NCBI GenBank assembly: GCA_031553535.1
Contig: JAVBLM010000002.1
Location: 1 to 64,000, forward strand
DNA: 64,000 nt
Source of the DNA: JAIROC01 sp031553535
GTDB taxonomy: Bacteria; Bacteroidota; Bacteroidia; Bacteroidales; WCHB1-69
Direction of reading: 5' to 3'
Part shown: positions 47,501-53,852 of the stretch, piece by piece
Position numbering within the stretch: the first letter of the stretch is position 1
How the letters are laid out: every line of letters starts with the position of its first letter
Made by a program: the position numbers and the translations under genes
Notes under the pieces: model-generated
Databases searched by the model: none
Seen by the model: only the letters and a program-made list of their open reading frames with translations
What the model was told of the DNA's origin: nothing

Positions 47501-48057
47501 GGAGTCTTTCCACGCTTGATAACAAACCGGAACTGAACGTTACTTTCACCCCCAACAAGGAAACCAACATCAAAGAGTTCTTCTTTCCACCATGACTGAG
47601 ACGGTAATGTCAGGCTATCTCCGGTATTCCATTCAGGATAACTTGTTGTATTAAACCCTTTTGTTGCATAATTTGTAGCTTTTCCCAAATAGTATGTGGC
47701 AGGTATGGGAGCCCAACCATTTAATCCCCATTTGTATTCTATACGGACCGTATCCTTGGAAGATATTTTACAAATATGATTGAAACGAAGCAAGACATTT
47801 GTGTAGGATACCGAGTGAAAGTCGTATGGTGGAGTTGTTAAAATAGTAGAATCCCCAACAGCATTTGGCACCATTCCTAAATAGGAATTGGGGTAACTCA
47901 AGTAGTAATTTTTATTAACTTTCCATGAGGACGCAGGAGAAGCTGTAAAGCTTATAGACGAACCGTCAAAATTTTCTCCCTTAGTCATTGATGATTGCCC
48001 AATCATCTGTTGGATTAAGCAAAACATGATTCCGAAGTATAAAATACATTTTTTCAT
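35503..48057 (-). CDS. Giant (4184-residue) T9SS-sorted surface protein with five beta-helix modules
   Basis: A secreted protein of roughly 450 kDa. The signal peptide is residues 1-20 (MIGQ). Residues about 25-230 look like a jelly-roll (MAM-like) domain. About 350-500 is a further beta sandwich. Five tandem modules of about 540-560 residues start near 609, 1150, 1704, 2246 and 2807. Each opens with NGTYTVGxxG and xFKTIxxA, runs through a right-handed parallel beta-helix full of NNxI, SNNTI and GIY turns, and ends with a MGCYHGL- or MGAY-type segment. A CARDB/Ig-like spacer follows. About 3200-4090 is a non-helical region with CARDB-like domains and a second jelly-roll. The last 80 residues form a type A T9SS domain (QNFPNPANNS, then AGIYVYSM). 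No catalytic residues can be assigned. Adhesion or glycan binding is inferred. The reading frame is intact over 12.5 kb. Confidence 0.88.
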   Translation of the reverse strand: MKKCILYFGIMFCLIQQMIGQSSMTKGENFDGSSISFTASPASSWKVNKNYYLSYPNSYLGMVPNAVGDSTILTTPPYDFHSVSYTNVLLRFNHICKISSKDTVRIEYKWGLNGWAPIPATYYLGKATNYATKGFNTTSYPEWNTGDSLTLPSQSWWKEELFDVGFLVGGESNVQFRFVIKRGKTPGTQISYGWLLDNFEIVAATYDVTPPIVELISPFVQDTVSSTGPYTINARVKTSTQAAIQTPWLKYTYTYNGQTTTDSSLMTRVVGDSLWRGTIPQFPIGSSVLYSITGKDATGNNATVRAAYTIVPSTAVLITNYVHLSPNDTVSGSGFAASIFRTNQATSWSRTLCFNTELGNTNMSTIIAKLAWYNRSSNYTYTRKIRIYMQATAMTANNQATYINPVTNGAILVYDGTVTTKMQWNEVTLSTPFTLQAGENLLIFFEDYTGASSGSNAVNWTMRSGTANTGRLVHGYGSNISTSDAPGVMRFGMNNGTSYDSVSVALTDINSPNQDAIAGGQTTPIIVTFRNKGDSILHSVDIHWQVNSQTPQMKTWNATALLPDFEYTDTLGNYTPKVSGYDTIIVWVSNPNGRIDPITFDDRLTFISYGCPGQRSGTYTVGKNGATFKTISEAISVLKLCNPTGDVSLALDTGIYVENINLSNIQEYMGSHILTITSLRNDKNKTIIRPASGVGITIANSNNIILENITVDVAHLTAYAIQFTAVACTNIVINNCNIFTNLTGSSSSASGGIYKASGGLVDNIRFTNNNITGGRYGIYFYAGTGNNVVGTNIVIDSNEISEQSEHGMYLFYGKFNSVSNNTIYSRSANIGSTWYGIRTSVTNGNILNNRIIQRSNSIATSYGIHCSSLNWYSTVDTALIANNEVIIYGTNANTTGLYLYSIRAFVMQNSIYVSGTDAIRGVYTNDHVSNIVHLKNNNITTASGYPVYIIKATNLANYIFEANNYYAPAFVGFIGAPVATYSGWKQIIRDTLSIQVKPGFVNSATSLKLTDYTAFECKSLAKVPQDIDGNNRNSWTSMGCYHGLLSYNANASLKATALKEGSILNQRDSVKVLLINTGNTPITDAVINWSFNNTSTQKTWSGQLAAGDQTIVTLGEILYQPAGEYTLEASIANLGSLQDGNPDDDTVKVSGYICSGTFTDTITIGNASGNDFKTIGDALHAIELCGTGRDITLSLSTGTYEGNVDLLRIAAAMGNNNLVITSSSGNTSDVTLKTNSTGIVLANNKNVTIKNITIDATQGYSAVLFIDTCSNIEISNCILLGDTIVAANTNNPISKPEGTKIVNDIRVKNNIINGGYYGILFYDGVAIPNTSPQDYNLGLGITIEDNIIKNQRVSGIQAYQTNFKSISGNTIYSRTANTQTAWSGMSLNLCNANITGNRVIQQTNAITQPQGIYTTSLNRYKASSFATIANNEIKLYTTGGYCGIYMNFARANIYHNSIYIDGTGESRGIYISSEENEQMTIKNNNIVVRSTNGQPIYITSANYLNQYNIDYNNIYAPNSIGYAGSPKTTWEQWKASIPTDIHSIDSLPHYIDVNVNLKLSDYTGFECNIIPGIDMDIEKNIRIGQTTLGCYHGLSSPYAANGRLEEITGLQEGMTSGAKDSVKVVFVNAGITLLDTATLYWSLNNGSYQTVTWSGSLQNSESAIITLGEITYAPGINTISVYIKDLGLTTDNYPQDDTIAASVYVCPQQGMNGTYIVGKTGLFTDILTAFNQMNKCGVDGNITLELEPGTFFGSLDLSNLPSLMGNNNVLTITSTTGNHQDVIFKSIGNAITLSNSNNLVIDGITIDVTGGQRAIDFTSACTNVVVRNCRILGNPTSDQYTMNFLINKQYNLTPLQNVKIVNNLIDGHYTGIFFPGDNQDNLEEYITIDSNTFTNQSTLAIDIANSKFTSISHNVIESRISGSSSNWGGINASYVNGNIQANRIIQHDNSINNPSGIRISDFNSYNGLDSVFMANNEIMMIGNARPIYINNSKRAKVINNSLYVSGNSNAIGIEFASTQDNMVTVKNNNIAMLSSSAYPIYINSASNISQYNMDYNNMYAPAYVGYVGGDITSIAQWQQEVATDRHSVSIYPDYADINNDLTLLDSTNLSCPVVPGVYEDITGMQRSSVTTMGAYNYIDEQNDVTPLYFVDLNITYPAKDSVEVKIAIQNTGSNTLTTARISWTVNGTELVSPYTWSGSLAFGKIDTVAVGKFELKQGQTEIKLFTSLPNNSIDPKTKYDTLTSVIFACDSMLNGTYTVGTGKNINDIETALGMLQYCGINGDVTFLLADETHTLKSEITSYNGINAPNRITFTSETGNAANVIVVSPNTTVMTLNNVEHITIKDITLDGSGNGKNVTLSLVGNCTDVEINGCTILGYPDGLAANSRAIEYDNKPNSGKKLDNIRILNNKIDGGAYNVYFNYPGTGPGAMSGDIIINNNTLTNAYGAALYLINYGYYRSISNNIITTRGTSVTYQQYGMNLSDYSTVDTVSGNKINMKGYGNVRGLRFANSVNTTGPLYKANRGAFVINNEITALSNNTGNTFGIEISSTNIDLYHNSIYVAGTVEARGIDLGNDTTGYRSTIKNNMLVTATTAEKGYPLYVSHNYWASKLATDLDYNNYYSTGNYIAYTGGNRENLNELQTATGQDAHSVNIKPEFIDVNTSLEMEDTSIVLCPVNPLVTYDINNIPRIRYTNIGAYGLPTLDLDVALTQITFNPLNFIDQVSTPVLTIKNMGITNIDSVLINYSYNNIPQAVKSYTVSPLAFLAEANVNLDTIRPEPGMNHIKVWISKVNEAIADSSQLNDTLTFDFYGCDEALNGMYTVGLTGAYFKTVEDFITKVNGCGVDGPVTLAFKNGDHTGNLDLASVVSAFGTFPLTITSENSDTSLVRFMATSGAAITLGGNQNITIKDITINAIQANYAIQFIGACTNVVIDRCAILANPATTNSGNIVIYKGEKTGVLDNIQIRNNHIDGGYCGLWLYGGIDNSLYAANVLLDSNIFSNQSRYGIYAYYTDFDAISHNTILSRASNIISNWSGIQLYYSNGNITGNRIKQQSNSITASSGIDLSYYNYYNGNPNALISNNEIILNNTLDAYYGIYVKSSKATIVYNSIRIGGNTASKGIRIDGNDVDLTIRNNNLVTMSSNAYPLYIEQASVLNQVDLNYNNYYAPQYIGYAGENVSSLNTWKQIVTTDQKSVRIQPNFVDVTANLELIDYTRILAPLYANIDKDINGITREALTAMGAYTQPIPTTDLTLNSIVNLKPQIVNNESVAIEVEAMNVGNTTINEVTFGWSINGGTAQTSQWTASSSLQLFDIDTIAIDFFKASGASTFDIKVWIETVNNAQSAITINDTVSASVSTTGIVRFVDPLVADTINTLSFDVYAEIREGTGATIHTPKMSIKTIIQDTVFYDTLDMTHYQDMVWNVSTPQQYYGSKVIYSLHIADTVGNDVTITDSTYLKFAPNSEVYAGYNLGILSIEKLVPDSMLCSPDYTSVNVELANTGTNDYDFAVNNVSLSLRVTSPELFTLDTILSSGTLLSGESSIIELTDMFPIMVAGTYDIKVWIDSPLDNIIYDDTLISYYISGRFELPIDEDFSNGLPIEFNTKTSNPPYNWKVISQGTGADTVVKPTYGTGMLAFTGTAGTWATLSTRQLDLSRTIDPLLTFWYFHDTVECDDDMDVQITVDGGATYTKLFSLTKYDPTYYGWKEYSEYLPSYALGQCVVLVFEAMERSRSNDVTQYIDRITVTSSQNLRLDTLLISDVSVCSLTGHELNLVLENSTRQKIDFTTNPMELHLDITGVVNNKIIYPLSGTMEGLQIDTIPIVKNFDFSTKGDYHFKAYISSLAGDFNRLDDTTTNNISINPKLDMRIIPTSNGSNCAIAGTKIYQDIVVKNNGNMDLSNVGLILVVDAPEANPPYSEILMDTITMIAPGDSIRYTFTDFYTVPWSPTYQIQAFSYLVCDSALANAQGAVPECVETDDLALISIDKPSGQADTVGTNINIEVTLENKSDVTSFSGVRIHAQIEDSKGNIKADISETIPGTIAPLSPGHHVFNTPYTVPNDSVYYITVFIEKQTKDNYQQDDTLKITRTTNYKVGIESIEPAKISMSQNFPNPANNSTMINYSIPESGEVIFRIYSINGQLLYNKSVQSESGTNSIEINTSSLSAGIYVYSMEFKGQRITKRMSIKR

Positions 48058-48085
48058 AAATAAATTTTAATTTAAATTATATATA

Positions 48086-48093
48086 CAAAGATA
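48086..48093 (-). promoter_or_regulatory. Putative -7 box of the giant surface protein gene
   Basis: The minus strand reads TATCTTTG (TAnnTTTG), 29 bp before the ATG at 48057. Confidence 0.5.
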
Positions 48094-48347
48094 AATCAAA
48101 TAAAAAATTAGTTGGTAAATACATATGCGACAAAATGCGACAGTAACACGACAAAATAAGACATTTAATTTAAATAATTGTGTGTGAATTCTTTTTATGA
48201 AACCATAAACAACTGTTTTGGCAAGAAAGTTTAATGAAGTTTGGTTATTTTTTCACCATAATCAAATATACTTTTCCTAAAAGCCGTATTTTGCTTTCCC
48301 TTTCTGCTTGTTGCATTCTGCGTGGTTTTTCATTATGCATTCATCTA

Positions 48348-49928
48348 CTATTTCTGGAGGGAAGTTTTAATGATGTTAACCAGATAGTCGTACATGTCGG
48401 TAGTTTTTACTCCTATTTTTTCAGCGAGGCGTTCACGCCGTTTTCTACATGCTTCTACGGATATATTTAACAAATGCGCTATTTTCTTGATGTCTAAATA
48501 AAGATAGATATAGGAGAGTAATCGAATATCGTTCACTGTCAGGTTAGGATGTTTGTCTTTCAAAAGGGAGAACAGGGAAGGGTTGATTTGTTCAAAATTC
48601 ACCAGGAAATTATCTATATCCGCCGAATCTTTTAACTGGATTCTCAACTTATGAATAATGGGTTTCAAGGCGGTATTCTCAGATTGATTTGGGATTTCCG
48701 AAAGAGTGGAGATGAGCTCTTTAATTAGCTCATTCCTGCTTGATTGGAATAAAACTTTAGCAGTAAGTTGTTTGTTTTTGTTTTCTATTTCATTATTAAG
48801 TCTTTCCTGCTCCAGTTCGGCAATGATTTTACGTTGTTTGTTTTTTACGGATTGTATGCGTAATACCCAGATTAAAATAAATAAAACAAAAATAACGAAG
48901 ACAATAAGGAAAATAAAAAGAGTACGTTCTGCTTTTTGCTTTGCTTTACTTTCTGCAAGTTCCTTTTCCGAGTTCAGCAAATCAAATCGTATTTGATTAC
49001 TTTTAATCTGGCTCATATCATTCAACTTTGCTAAAGAATCTTTAGCGATTAATACGGAATCCATGTATAGGAGGGCTAATCCATTATTGTTGTCTCGATA
49101 TAGCTTAGAAATTTGTTCATATACTTTTACTGTTGTGAGAGGCTTGGAATAGTTGGTTAATGCTTTTTTAGCATAATAAATAGCGTCTTGAGAATTTCCT
49201 TTTTCTTCATTTATTTGGGAAAGTAACAAAAAAACCTCACTTCGAATATAGTGATCTTCTTCAGGAGGCAATTTTTCTAATACTTCAAAGGCCAATTGTT
49301 CGGCTTTTTTATATTGTCCTTTCAAATACAGATTACGTATTTTTTCCTCCTGTACTTTAGATAAGATATTTTTTTCTTTTTGATTCTTAAGCATTTCAAT
49401 AGAGATGTCCAGGTAGTTTTCTGCTTCATTTAAATGATTGGTTGCATTGGCAAGTAAACCTAAATTGGCAGTAAATTTCCCTATCATTAAGCTATCGTGT
49501 AGTTCTATGGCTATTTTATAGCCTCGCTTAAGATATTCTTTTGATTGATCTATTTCATTGTTGATATAATATATTTCCGATATATTGTTTAATATCATCA
49601 TTTGTTGTCTTTCATTGGAACTGTTTATGGCTACTTTGTACCCTTCCAAAAAGCATTCCATGGATTTGTCGTAGTCTGATAAATCTTTATAAACCAACCC
49701 CATGAAGTTTAACGTTTGTATTTGTTTTACAGGCCAGTTATTCTGATCTGCTATTCTTTTCATTTCTGTTAGGATTTCCAAAGATTTTGCATAATTCTTT
49801 ACTGCATATTCTTTTTGGACGGAAGAAACAAGCTCCTGATAATAAGATTCTGTATTTGCATAAGTAAAAACATGCAATGCCAGGAAGAATAATAGAAGAA
49901 TAAATTGAATCCAATGTTTTAATTTCAT
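48348..49928 (-). CDS. TPR - membrane helix - LuxR-type HTH regulator
   Basis: A 526-residue one-component regulator. Signal-like helix 1-24, then about 25-300 as tetratricopeptide repeats (MKLKHW start; LNFMGLVYKDLSDYDKSMECFLEGY is a clear unit). One membrane helix lies at about 330-352, and a coiled coil follows to about 410. A C-terminal helix-turn-helix of the LuxR/GerE type covers about 465-526 (LTVNDIRLLSYIYLYLDIKKIAHLL, then SVEACRKRRERLAEKIG). TPRs should lie in the periplasm and the HTH in the cytoplasm. Many Bacteroidota have such proteins. Its gene is 290 bp upstream of the giant surface protein in the same direction, so regulation of that gene is a reasonable guess but not shown by sequence. 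Confidence 0.85.
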   Translation of the reverse strand: MKLKHWIQFILLLFFLALHVFTYANTESYYQELVSSVQKEYAVKNYAKSLEILTEMKRIADQNNWPVKQIQTLNFMGLVYKDLSDYDKSMECFLEGYKVAINSSNERQQMMILNNISEIYYINNEIDQSKEYLKRGYKIAIELHDSLMIGKFTANLGLLANATNHLNEAENYLDISIEMLKNQKEKNILSKVQEEKIRNLYLKGQYKKAEQLAFEVLEKLPPEEDHYIRSEVFLLLSQINEEKGNSQDAIYYAKKALTNYSKPLTTVKVYEQISKLYRDNNNGLALLYMDSVLIAKDSLAKLNDMSQIKSNQIRFDLLNSEKELAESKAKQKAERTLFIFLIVFVIFVLFILIWVLRIQSVKNKQRKIIAELEQERLNNEIENKNKQLTAKVLFQSSRNELIKELISTLSEIPNQSENTALKPIIHKLRIQLKDSADIDNFLVNFEQINPSLFSLLKDKHPNLTVNDIRLLSYIYLYLDIKKIAHLLNISVEACRKRRERLAEKIGVKTTDMYDYLVNIIKTSLQK

Positions 49929-49957
49929 TATAATGCTATATTAATAAAATCGAATTA

Positions 49958-49965
49958 CAAATGTA
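49958..49965 (-). promoter_or_regulatory. Putative -7 box of the TPR-HTH regulator
   Basis: The minus strand reads TACATTTG (TAnnTTTG), 30 bp before the ATG at 49928. Confidence 0.5.
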
Positions 49966-50310
49966 CGTAAAAAATGGATAATGTATAATGATTCGGAGTT
50001 TAGCTTGTTAAATAGTCCTGTAATGTCGGCTAAATCTTATTTTGAGATGTTACCGGAAAACGATAGGTTTATAGCTAAAAAAACGAAAACACTAATAGGA
50101 GTGTTTTTCTTTTCAAAGATGATTTAACTGCATTTTTCTTTACTATGTGAAGAAAATCAGTGCCGGAAGATGTTAACGTTTGATGAACATACGAGGATAC
50201 AATTCTAAATAAAAGAAAGCATTATTCAGGTGTCGTGAGAGCCTCAAAATGTAGTGAAATTATCTTTAGAAATTAATTTTAACACATTTGCTCCGGTTAA
50301 ATAAATTATG

Positions 50311-50802
50311 AAGTTGTCAAAAGTTGACTTAGGAGATTAACTCCGTTGAGTTCGCAAGCCCGGTTATCTCACTATGTTTTGACGCATTCACATGCTTCGC
50401 TTTCGGGGGACTTCGTTTCTCGCTCTGAACAAACCTGTTAGCGTCATGCTGAACTTCTTTCAGTATCCCCTGCATAAAAGCCTCGCTGCTCTCACATGCT
50501 TCGCTTTCGGATGCGGACTAAGTCCACAATGACTCTATTAATCAGCATGTTGTCGTTATTGCGAGGCATGAGGGACAAGCGACGTGGCATGTTGCTTTCC
50601 GGTCTTAATAATATCCGGTTATTCGGAAAGCTCCAAAGTAAATGCTTTGCTTGTTTCCGAACGTTCGGACAGTCTTTCCAAAGGAATAGAATGAATGATA
50701 GGTAGATCATTTTATCCCTTAGCAGAATGGCGCTTCCCTTTCATGTCATCCGACGACAAGCAACGGAGAAGGAATGATCTTTGCATCAACTTTTGACAGG
50801 TT
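50311..50802. mobile_element. Family B inverted-repeat element, copy 1
   Basis: The 17-bp termini AAGTTGTCAAAAGTTGA (50311-50327) and, inverted, AACCTGTCAAAAGTTGA (50786-50802) bound 492 bp with no gene. The interior carries the GCGTCATGCTGAAC repeat (50441), a GCGAGGCATGAGGGACAAGC repeat (50561) and a relative of the window-end TTTCGG/CCAAAG repeat (50623-50668). A second copy is at 63500-63748. Confidence 0.6.
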
Positions 50803-50849
50803 CGATAAATAAAAATCTACTTATATGTATATGAAACATTTACCACTGT

Positions 50850-50941
50850 GAAGGTGAAGAATCTTCCACTGCAAAGATGAATCACCTGCTAATCGGAAGG
50901 TGATTCATCTGCTAATGCGAAGGTGTAAACCATAGGTCTAG
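50850..50941. repeat. GAAGGTG array, exact 23-nt period
   Basis: GAAGGTG or its variant AAAGATG starts at 50850, 50873, 50896 and 50919, each 23 nt apart. A 12-bp perfect stem (GATGAATCACCT at 50876-50887 with 50898-50909, 10-nt loop) pairs the second and third units. Confidence 0.75.
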
Positions 50942-51441
50942 ATAATATATTCAATCCTTTCCAGTCCAATTCAATGGCTATTTAGCAACTACAGCTTCCC
51001 TTATTCTACCTGCAGTTATTACTATTCAACGCTGTAGGTTGTTGGTGTAAACAAATAAAATCATAAAAAAGGAAGAACATTTCTTCACTATAGTTTTTCC
51101 AGTACTTCAAAATAAAATTTAACCATAATGTCGATAGCCAATCTAATTCATCCCATTCTTCAAACTCTTTAATTTAGAATTTATCGTATTTAACAAGTTC
51201 TTGAATATCTTCTTGTTCAATCTGCTGATTAGTTAAGAAAATAATGTTACTTTTGTTTTCCTGTTTTATAGCTTAAAGGTAACAATGAGAGATGTATTAG
51301 CTAATCTTCATTTTAAGGATTGATTTAAGATGCAGTTATGGACATATATTTTTTGCCTGAAATAAACAAAACCAAGAAATAAAATAGAAATTAGTAAGGG
51401 TTGTTCCTCACATATTAGTATTAATTAAAATTAAAAAAACA

Positions 51442-52011
51442 ATGAAAGGTATTAAAACACTTTTTGGAGGCTTGTTCGTAATGGTATTCTTAATTTCATC
51501 AACATATACTTACGCACAAGCTCCGTATAAACACAGCATCGGTGTTGTGGTAGGAACATTTTACGGTACTAGTTATAAAACATTTTTGACGGATAAGCTG
51601 GCGTTACAAGCGGATTTTGGCGTAAAATTAAATACGGTTGTTGAAAAATATACAATATGGTGGTTTTCCGGATCGACGTCAGGACAAACATGGATAGCAT
51701 GGGATTTGGAATTAAACCCCAATTTAATGTACCAATCGTCTATTGGAAACACGGGACTTTCATGGTTTGCCGGCGGTGGGCTTAGCTTGGGATATGCTTT
51801 TGTTCAACAATATCGAGATTTTACTGTCCATTCTGATTTTGGTAAATTTGGCATTAATGCTATAGGCGGTGTGGAATATACTTTTTCTTCGATTCCTTTA
51901 TCTCTTCAATTTGACTTTAGACCGGGGTATGGACTATTATTTGATTCAGACTATAACAGGAGTTGTTTTGATTGGACAATAGGAATAGGGGCAAGGTATA
52001 TTATCAAATAA
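51442..52011 (+). CDS. Small outer-membrane beta-barrel protein
   Basis: A 189-residue exported protein. The signal peptide is about residues 1-26 (TYAQ). The remaining 160 residues alternate Gly and aromatic positions in about eight strands (HSIGVVVGTFYGTSYKTF, GLSWFAGGGLSLGYAF, FGINAIGGVEYTF) and end with IGIGARYIIK, a typical barrel closure. It resembles OmpW/OmpA-type eight-strand barrels of Bacteroidota, with no specific family recognised. It stands alone behind the 1.4-kb repeat region, 75 bp before the radical SAM gene. Confidence 0.75.
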   Translation: MKGIKTLFGGLFVMVFLISSTYTYAQAPYKHSIGVVVGTFYGTSYKTFLTDKLALQADFGVKLNTVVEKYTIWWFSGSTSGQTWIAWDLELNPNLMYQSSIGNTGLSWFAGGGLSLGYAFVQQYRDFTVHSDFGKFGINAIGGVEYTFSSIPLSLQFDFRPGYGLLFDSDYNRSCFDWTIGIGARYIIK

Positions 52012-52086
52012 TTTATAATTAGGAAAGATGGCCTCTAAAAGTAGAATGATGCAATATCAATTGTTTATTTTACTTCTTGTTATACA

Positions 52087-53091
52087 ATGAAACAATATTA
52101 TACCATTCCTGTTTTTATTCCTGAGAAAGCATGCCCTTTTAGGTGTGTTTATTGTAATCAATATGCAATAGCAAATACAATAAAGCTTCCGGAACCTTTG
52201 GAAATTAAAGAAAAAATCGAATTGTATTTGAGTTCGATTCCGTCAGATGCTACCATTAAGGTTGGTTTTTTTGGAGGCAGCTTCACAGGTATGAATATCG
52301 AAGAGCAGAATCAGTATTTAGATGTTGTTTCTCCTTATATTAAATCTGGGGAAATTGATTCTATACAACTTTCAACGCGTCCTGATTATATTTCGCCCGA
52401 AATACTAAATAATCTAAAGAAGTATAATGTAAAAATCATTGAATTGGGAGTACAGTCTTTGGATGAAGAGGTCCTTCTGCATTCAGGAAGAGGACATACT
52501 ATTAATGATGTGAGAAATGCTTCAAACATGATTTTAGATCAAGGGCTTGAGTTAGGTTTACAAATGATGGTAGGCCTGCCGAAAGATAATTTTGAAAGGA
52601 CTATGGGAACGGCTAATGAAATAATATCATTGGGAGCACATTATACACGGATTTACCCGACATTGGTTATTAAAGATACACATCTGGAACAATTATCTCA
52701 GTCAGGATTGTATAAACCCCTTTCAATTGAGGAGTCAATTAATTGGTGTAAGGAATTAATAAAGTTATTTGATCAACATAATGTAACTGTTTTGCGAATA
52801 GGGTTACATCCTTCCGAAGGATTGCTTACAGGAAAGAATTTGATTGCAGGTCCATTCCACGTGTCATTTAAAGAACTTGTTATGACATCTTTGTGGGGCG
52901 ATTTATTAACTTCTCGTGTGGAGGGTACTACGGGAAATAAACTTATTATCACGGTCTCTTCCAAGAATCTCAATTGTGCAATTGGTCACAAGGCAATAAA
53001 TAAAAAGATGTTATTGGGTAACTTCAATGATGTTCAATTTCAAGCGGATGATAATTTGTCAGGCCTTCAATATAATATAAGGATCGAATAG
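52087..53091 (+). CDS. Radical SAM protein, Elp3-like subfamily
   Basis: A 334-residue cytosolic radical S-adenosylmethionine enzyme. C16, C20 and C23 (CPFRCVYC) form the CX3CX2C site for the [4Fe-4S] cluster. GFFGGSFTGM matches the GGE-like SAM amine motif, and LGVQSLDEEVL and GLQMMVGLPKDNFE are the Elp3/MiaB-type strands. The C-terminal 80 residues carry GLHPSEGLLTG, a motif of Elp3-like domains, but no acetyltransferase domain. The substrate is unknown. An uncharacterised DUF6873-like gene follows after 2 bp, so the two probably act together. Confidence 0.82.
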   Translation: MKQYYTIPVFIPEKACPFRCVYCNQYAIANTIKLPEPLEIKEKIELYLSSIPSDATIKVGFFGGSFTGMNIEEQNQYLDVVSPYIKSGEIDSIQLSTRPDYISPEILNNLKKYNVKIIELGVQSLDEEVLLHSGRGHTINDVRNASNMILDQGLELGLQMMVGLPKDNFERTMGTANEIISLGAHYTRIYPTLVIKDTHLEQLSQSGLYKPLSIEESINWCKELIKLFDQHNVTVLRIGLHPSEGLLTGKNLIAGPFHVSFKELVMTSLWGDLLTSRVEGTTGNKLIITVSSKNLNCAIGHKAINKKMLLGNFNDVQFQADDNLSGLQYNIRIE

Positions 53092-53093
53092 TT

Positions 53094-53789
53094 ATGCTTA
53101 TTATACATGATAATCGTTTACCGGAGGAAGCAATTTCAAACTTGCAAAAACAGGGAGAATGCTTGTCATTCCATACGAAAGGTATAACACATGAAGCAAT
53201 TGCCGGGCATCCCGATGTTTTCTTTTGCCCTGTTAACGGAAAGGTGATTGTTGCACCCAATATTCCGGATACCTATATGGATTTTCTATCTGGAAAACGG
53301 ATCCCGTTCGTATTAGGTGAAAAAGCTATAGATAATAATAAATACAATGCAACGAGTTATAATGTTGTGATCTCAGATAAATATGTTATCCATAATTCCA
53401 AATTTACAGATGTTTCTGTTTTAGATGAGACGAAAGATAAAATATTTATTCATGTTAGTCAGGGATTTACCCGTTGTTCGTTAATGCCATTGAAAGAAGA
53501 TTGTTTCCTTACTTCAGATAAAGGGATAGAAAAAAAATTATTAGAAAATGGACTGGAATGTTATTATTTTTCTCCTGATGATATTGTCCTTTCCGGTTTT
53601 CCATACGGATTTATTGGAGGATCTATGGGACAATACCGAAATATGGTTTTTATTATAGGAAGGTTGAAATATCATTCTCAAGGAGACAAAATAGAATGCC
53701 TTTTTAAACGTTTAAATTATGAAGTTGTAGAATTATACAATGGACCACTCTTTGATGGAGGAAGTTTATTCTTTATAGATACAGAATAA
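53094..53789 (+). CDS. Uncharacterised DUF6873-like protein (possible GME fold)
   Basis: A 231-residue protein without signal or membrane segment. It shows repeated alpha/beta units with HPDVFFCPVNGKVIVAPN (about 40-57), a central GFTRCSLMPLKEDCFLTSDKGI (about 124-145), GFPYGFIGGSMGQYRN (about 168-183) and a late NGPLFDGGSLFFI. I associate this pattern with DUF6873, which is proposed to share the guanidine-modifying-enzyme (arginine deiminase) fold. The late cysteine usual in that superfamily is absent (GGSLFF), so catalysis, if any, would differ, and the conserved central cysteine is an alternative. It lies 2 bp after the radical SAM gene. The fold assignment is a hypothesis from memory. Confidence 0.55.
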   Translation: MLIIHDNRLPEEAISNLQKQGECLSFHTKGITHEAIAGHPDVFFCPVNGKVIVAPNIPDTYMDFLSGKRIPFVLGEKAIDNNKYNATSYNVVISDKYVIHNSKFTDVSVLDETKDKIFIHVSQGFTRCSLMPLKEDCFLTSDKGIEKKLLENGLECYYFSPDDIVLSGFPYGFIGGSMGQYRNMVFIIGRLKYHSQGDKIECLFKRLNYEVVELYNGPLFDGGSLFFIDTE

Positions 53790-53852
53790 CTTTTGCGAAA
53801 GCTTTGTATAAATTATTCTGTGATTATTGTTTTGAATATTAAGTAGTATAAT

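Larger units (their letters stand above)
50028..51124. mobile_element. Family A inverted-repeat element, copy 2 (expanded)
   Basis: The left end GGCTAAATCTTATTTTGAG (from 50028) and the right end, read inward GGTTAAATTTTATTTTGAAG (from 51124), match the 200-bp copy at 13730. So does the right subterminal part (TTATTACTATTCAA, TAAACAAATAAAATCATAA, CACTATAG). No transposase is encoded. The interior is about 900 bp longer than in copy 1 because of inserted repeats. A small AAAACACT hairpin with a T-run sits at 50086-50107. Confidence 0.65.
49966..51441. other. 1.5-kb gene-free region made of nested repeat elements
   Basis: It lies between divergent genes. A 1.1-kb family-A element (50028-51124) fills most of it and encloses a family-B element (50311-50802), which itself contains dispersed repeats. 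It also encloses a 23-nt-period array (50850-50941). Short open frames here overlap the repeats and show no protein features. The last 300 bp before the OMP gene at 51442 hold nothing I recognise. Confidence 0.6.

Noticed and set aside
50492..50710. Short open frames on both strands at 50.5-50.7 kb
   Set aside because: They lie within the family-B element and its dispersed repeats and mirror each other, as palindromic DNA does.
50850..50941. Regular 23-nt units considered as a CRISPR array
   Set aside because: There are no spacers between repeats of the usual 25-40 nt, the units themselves diverge, and no cas gene is present.
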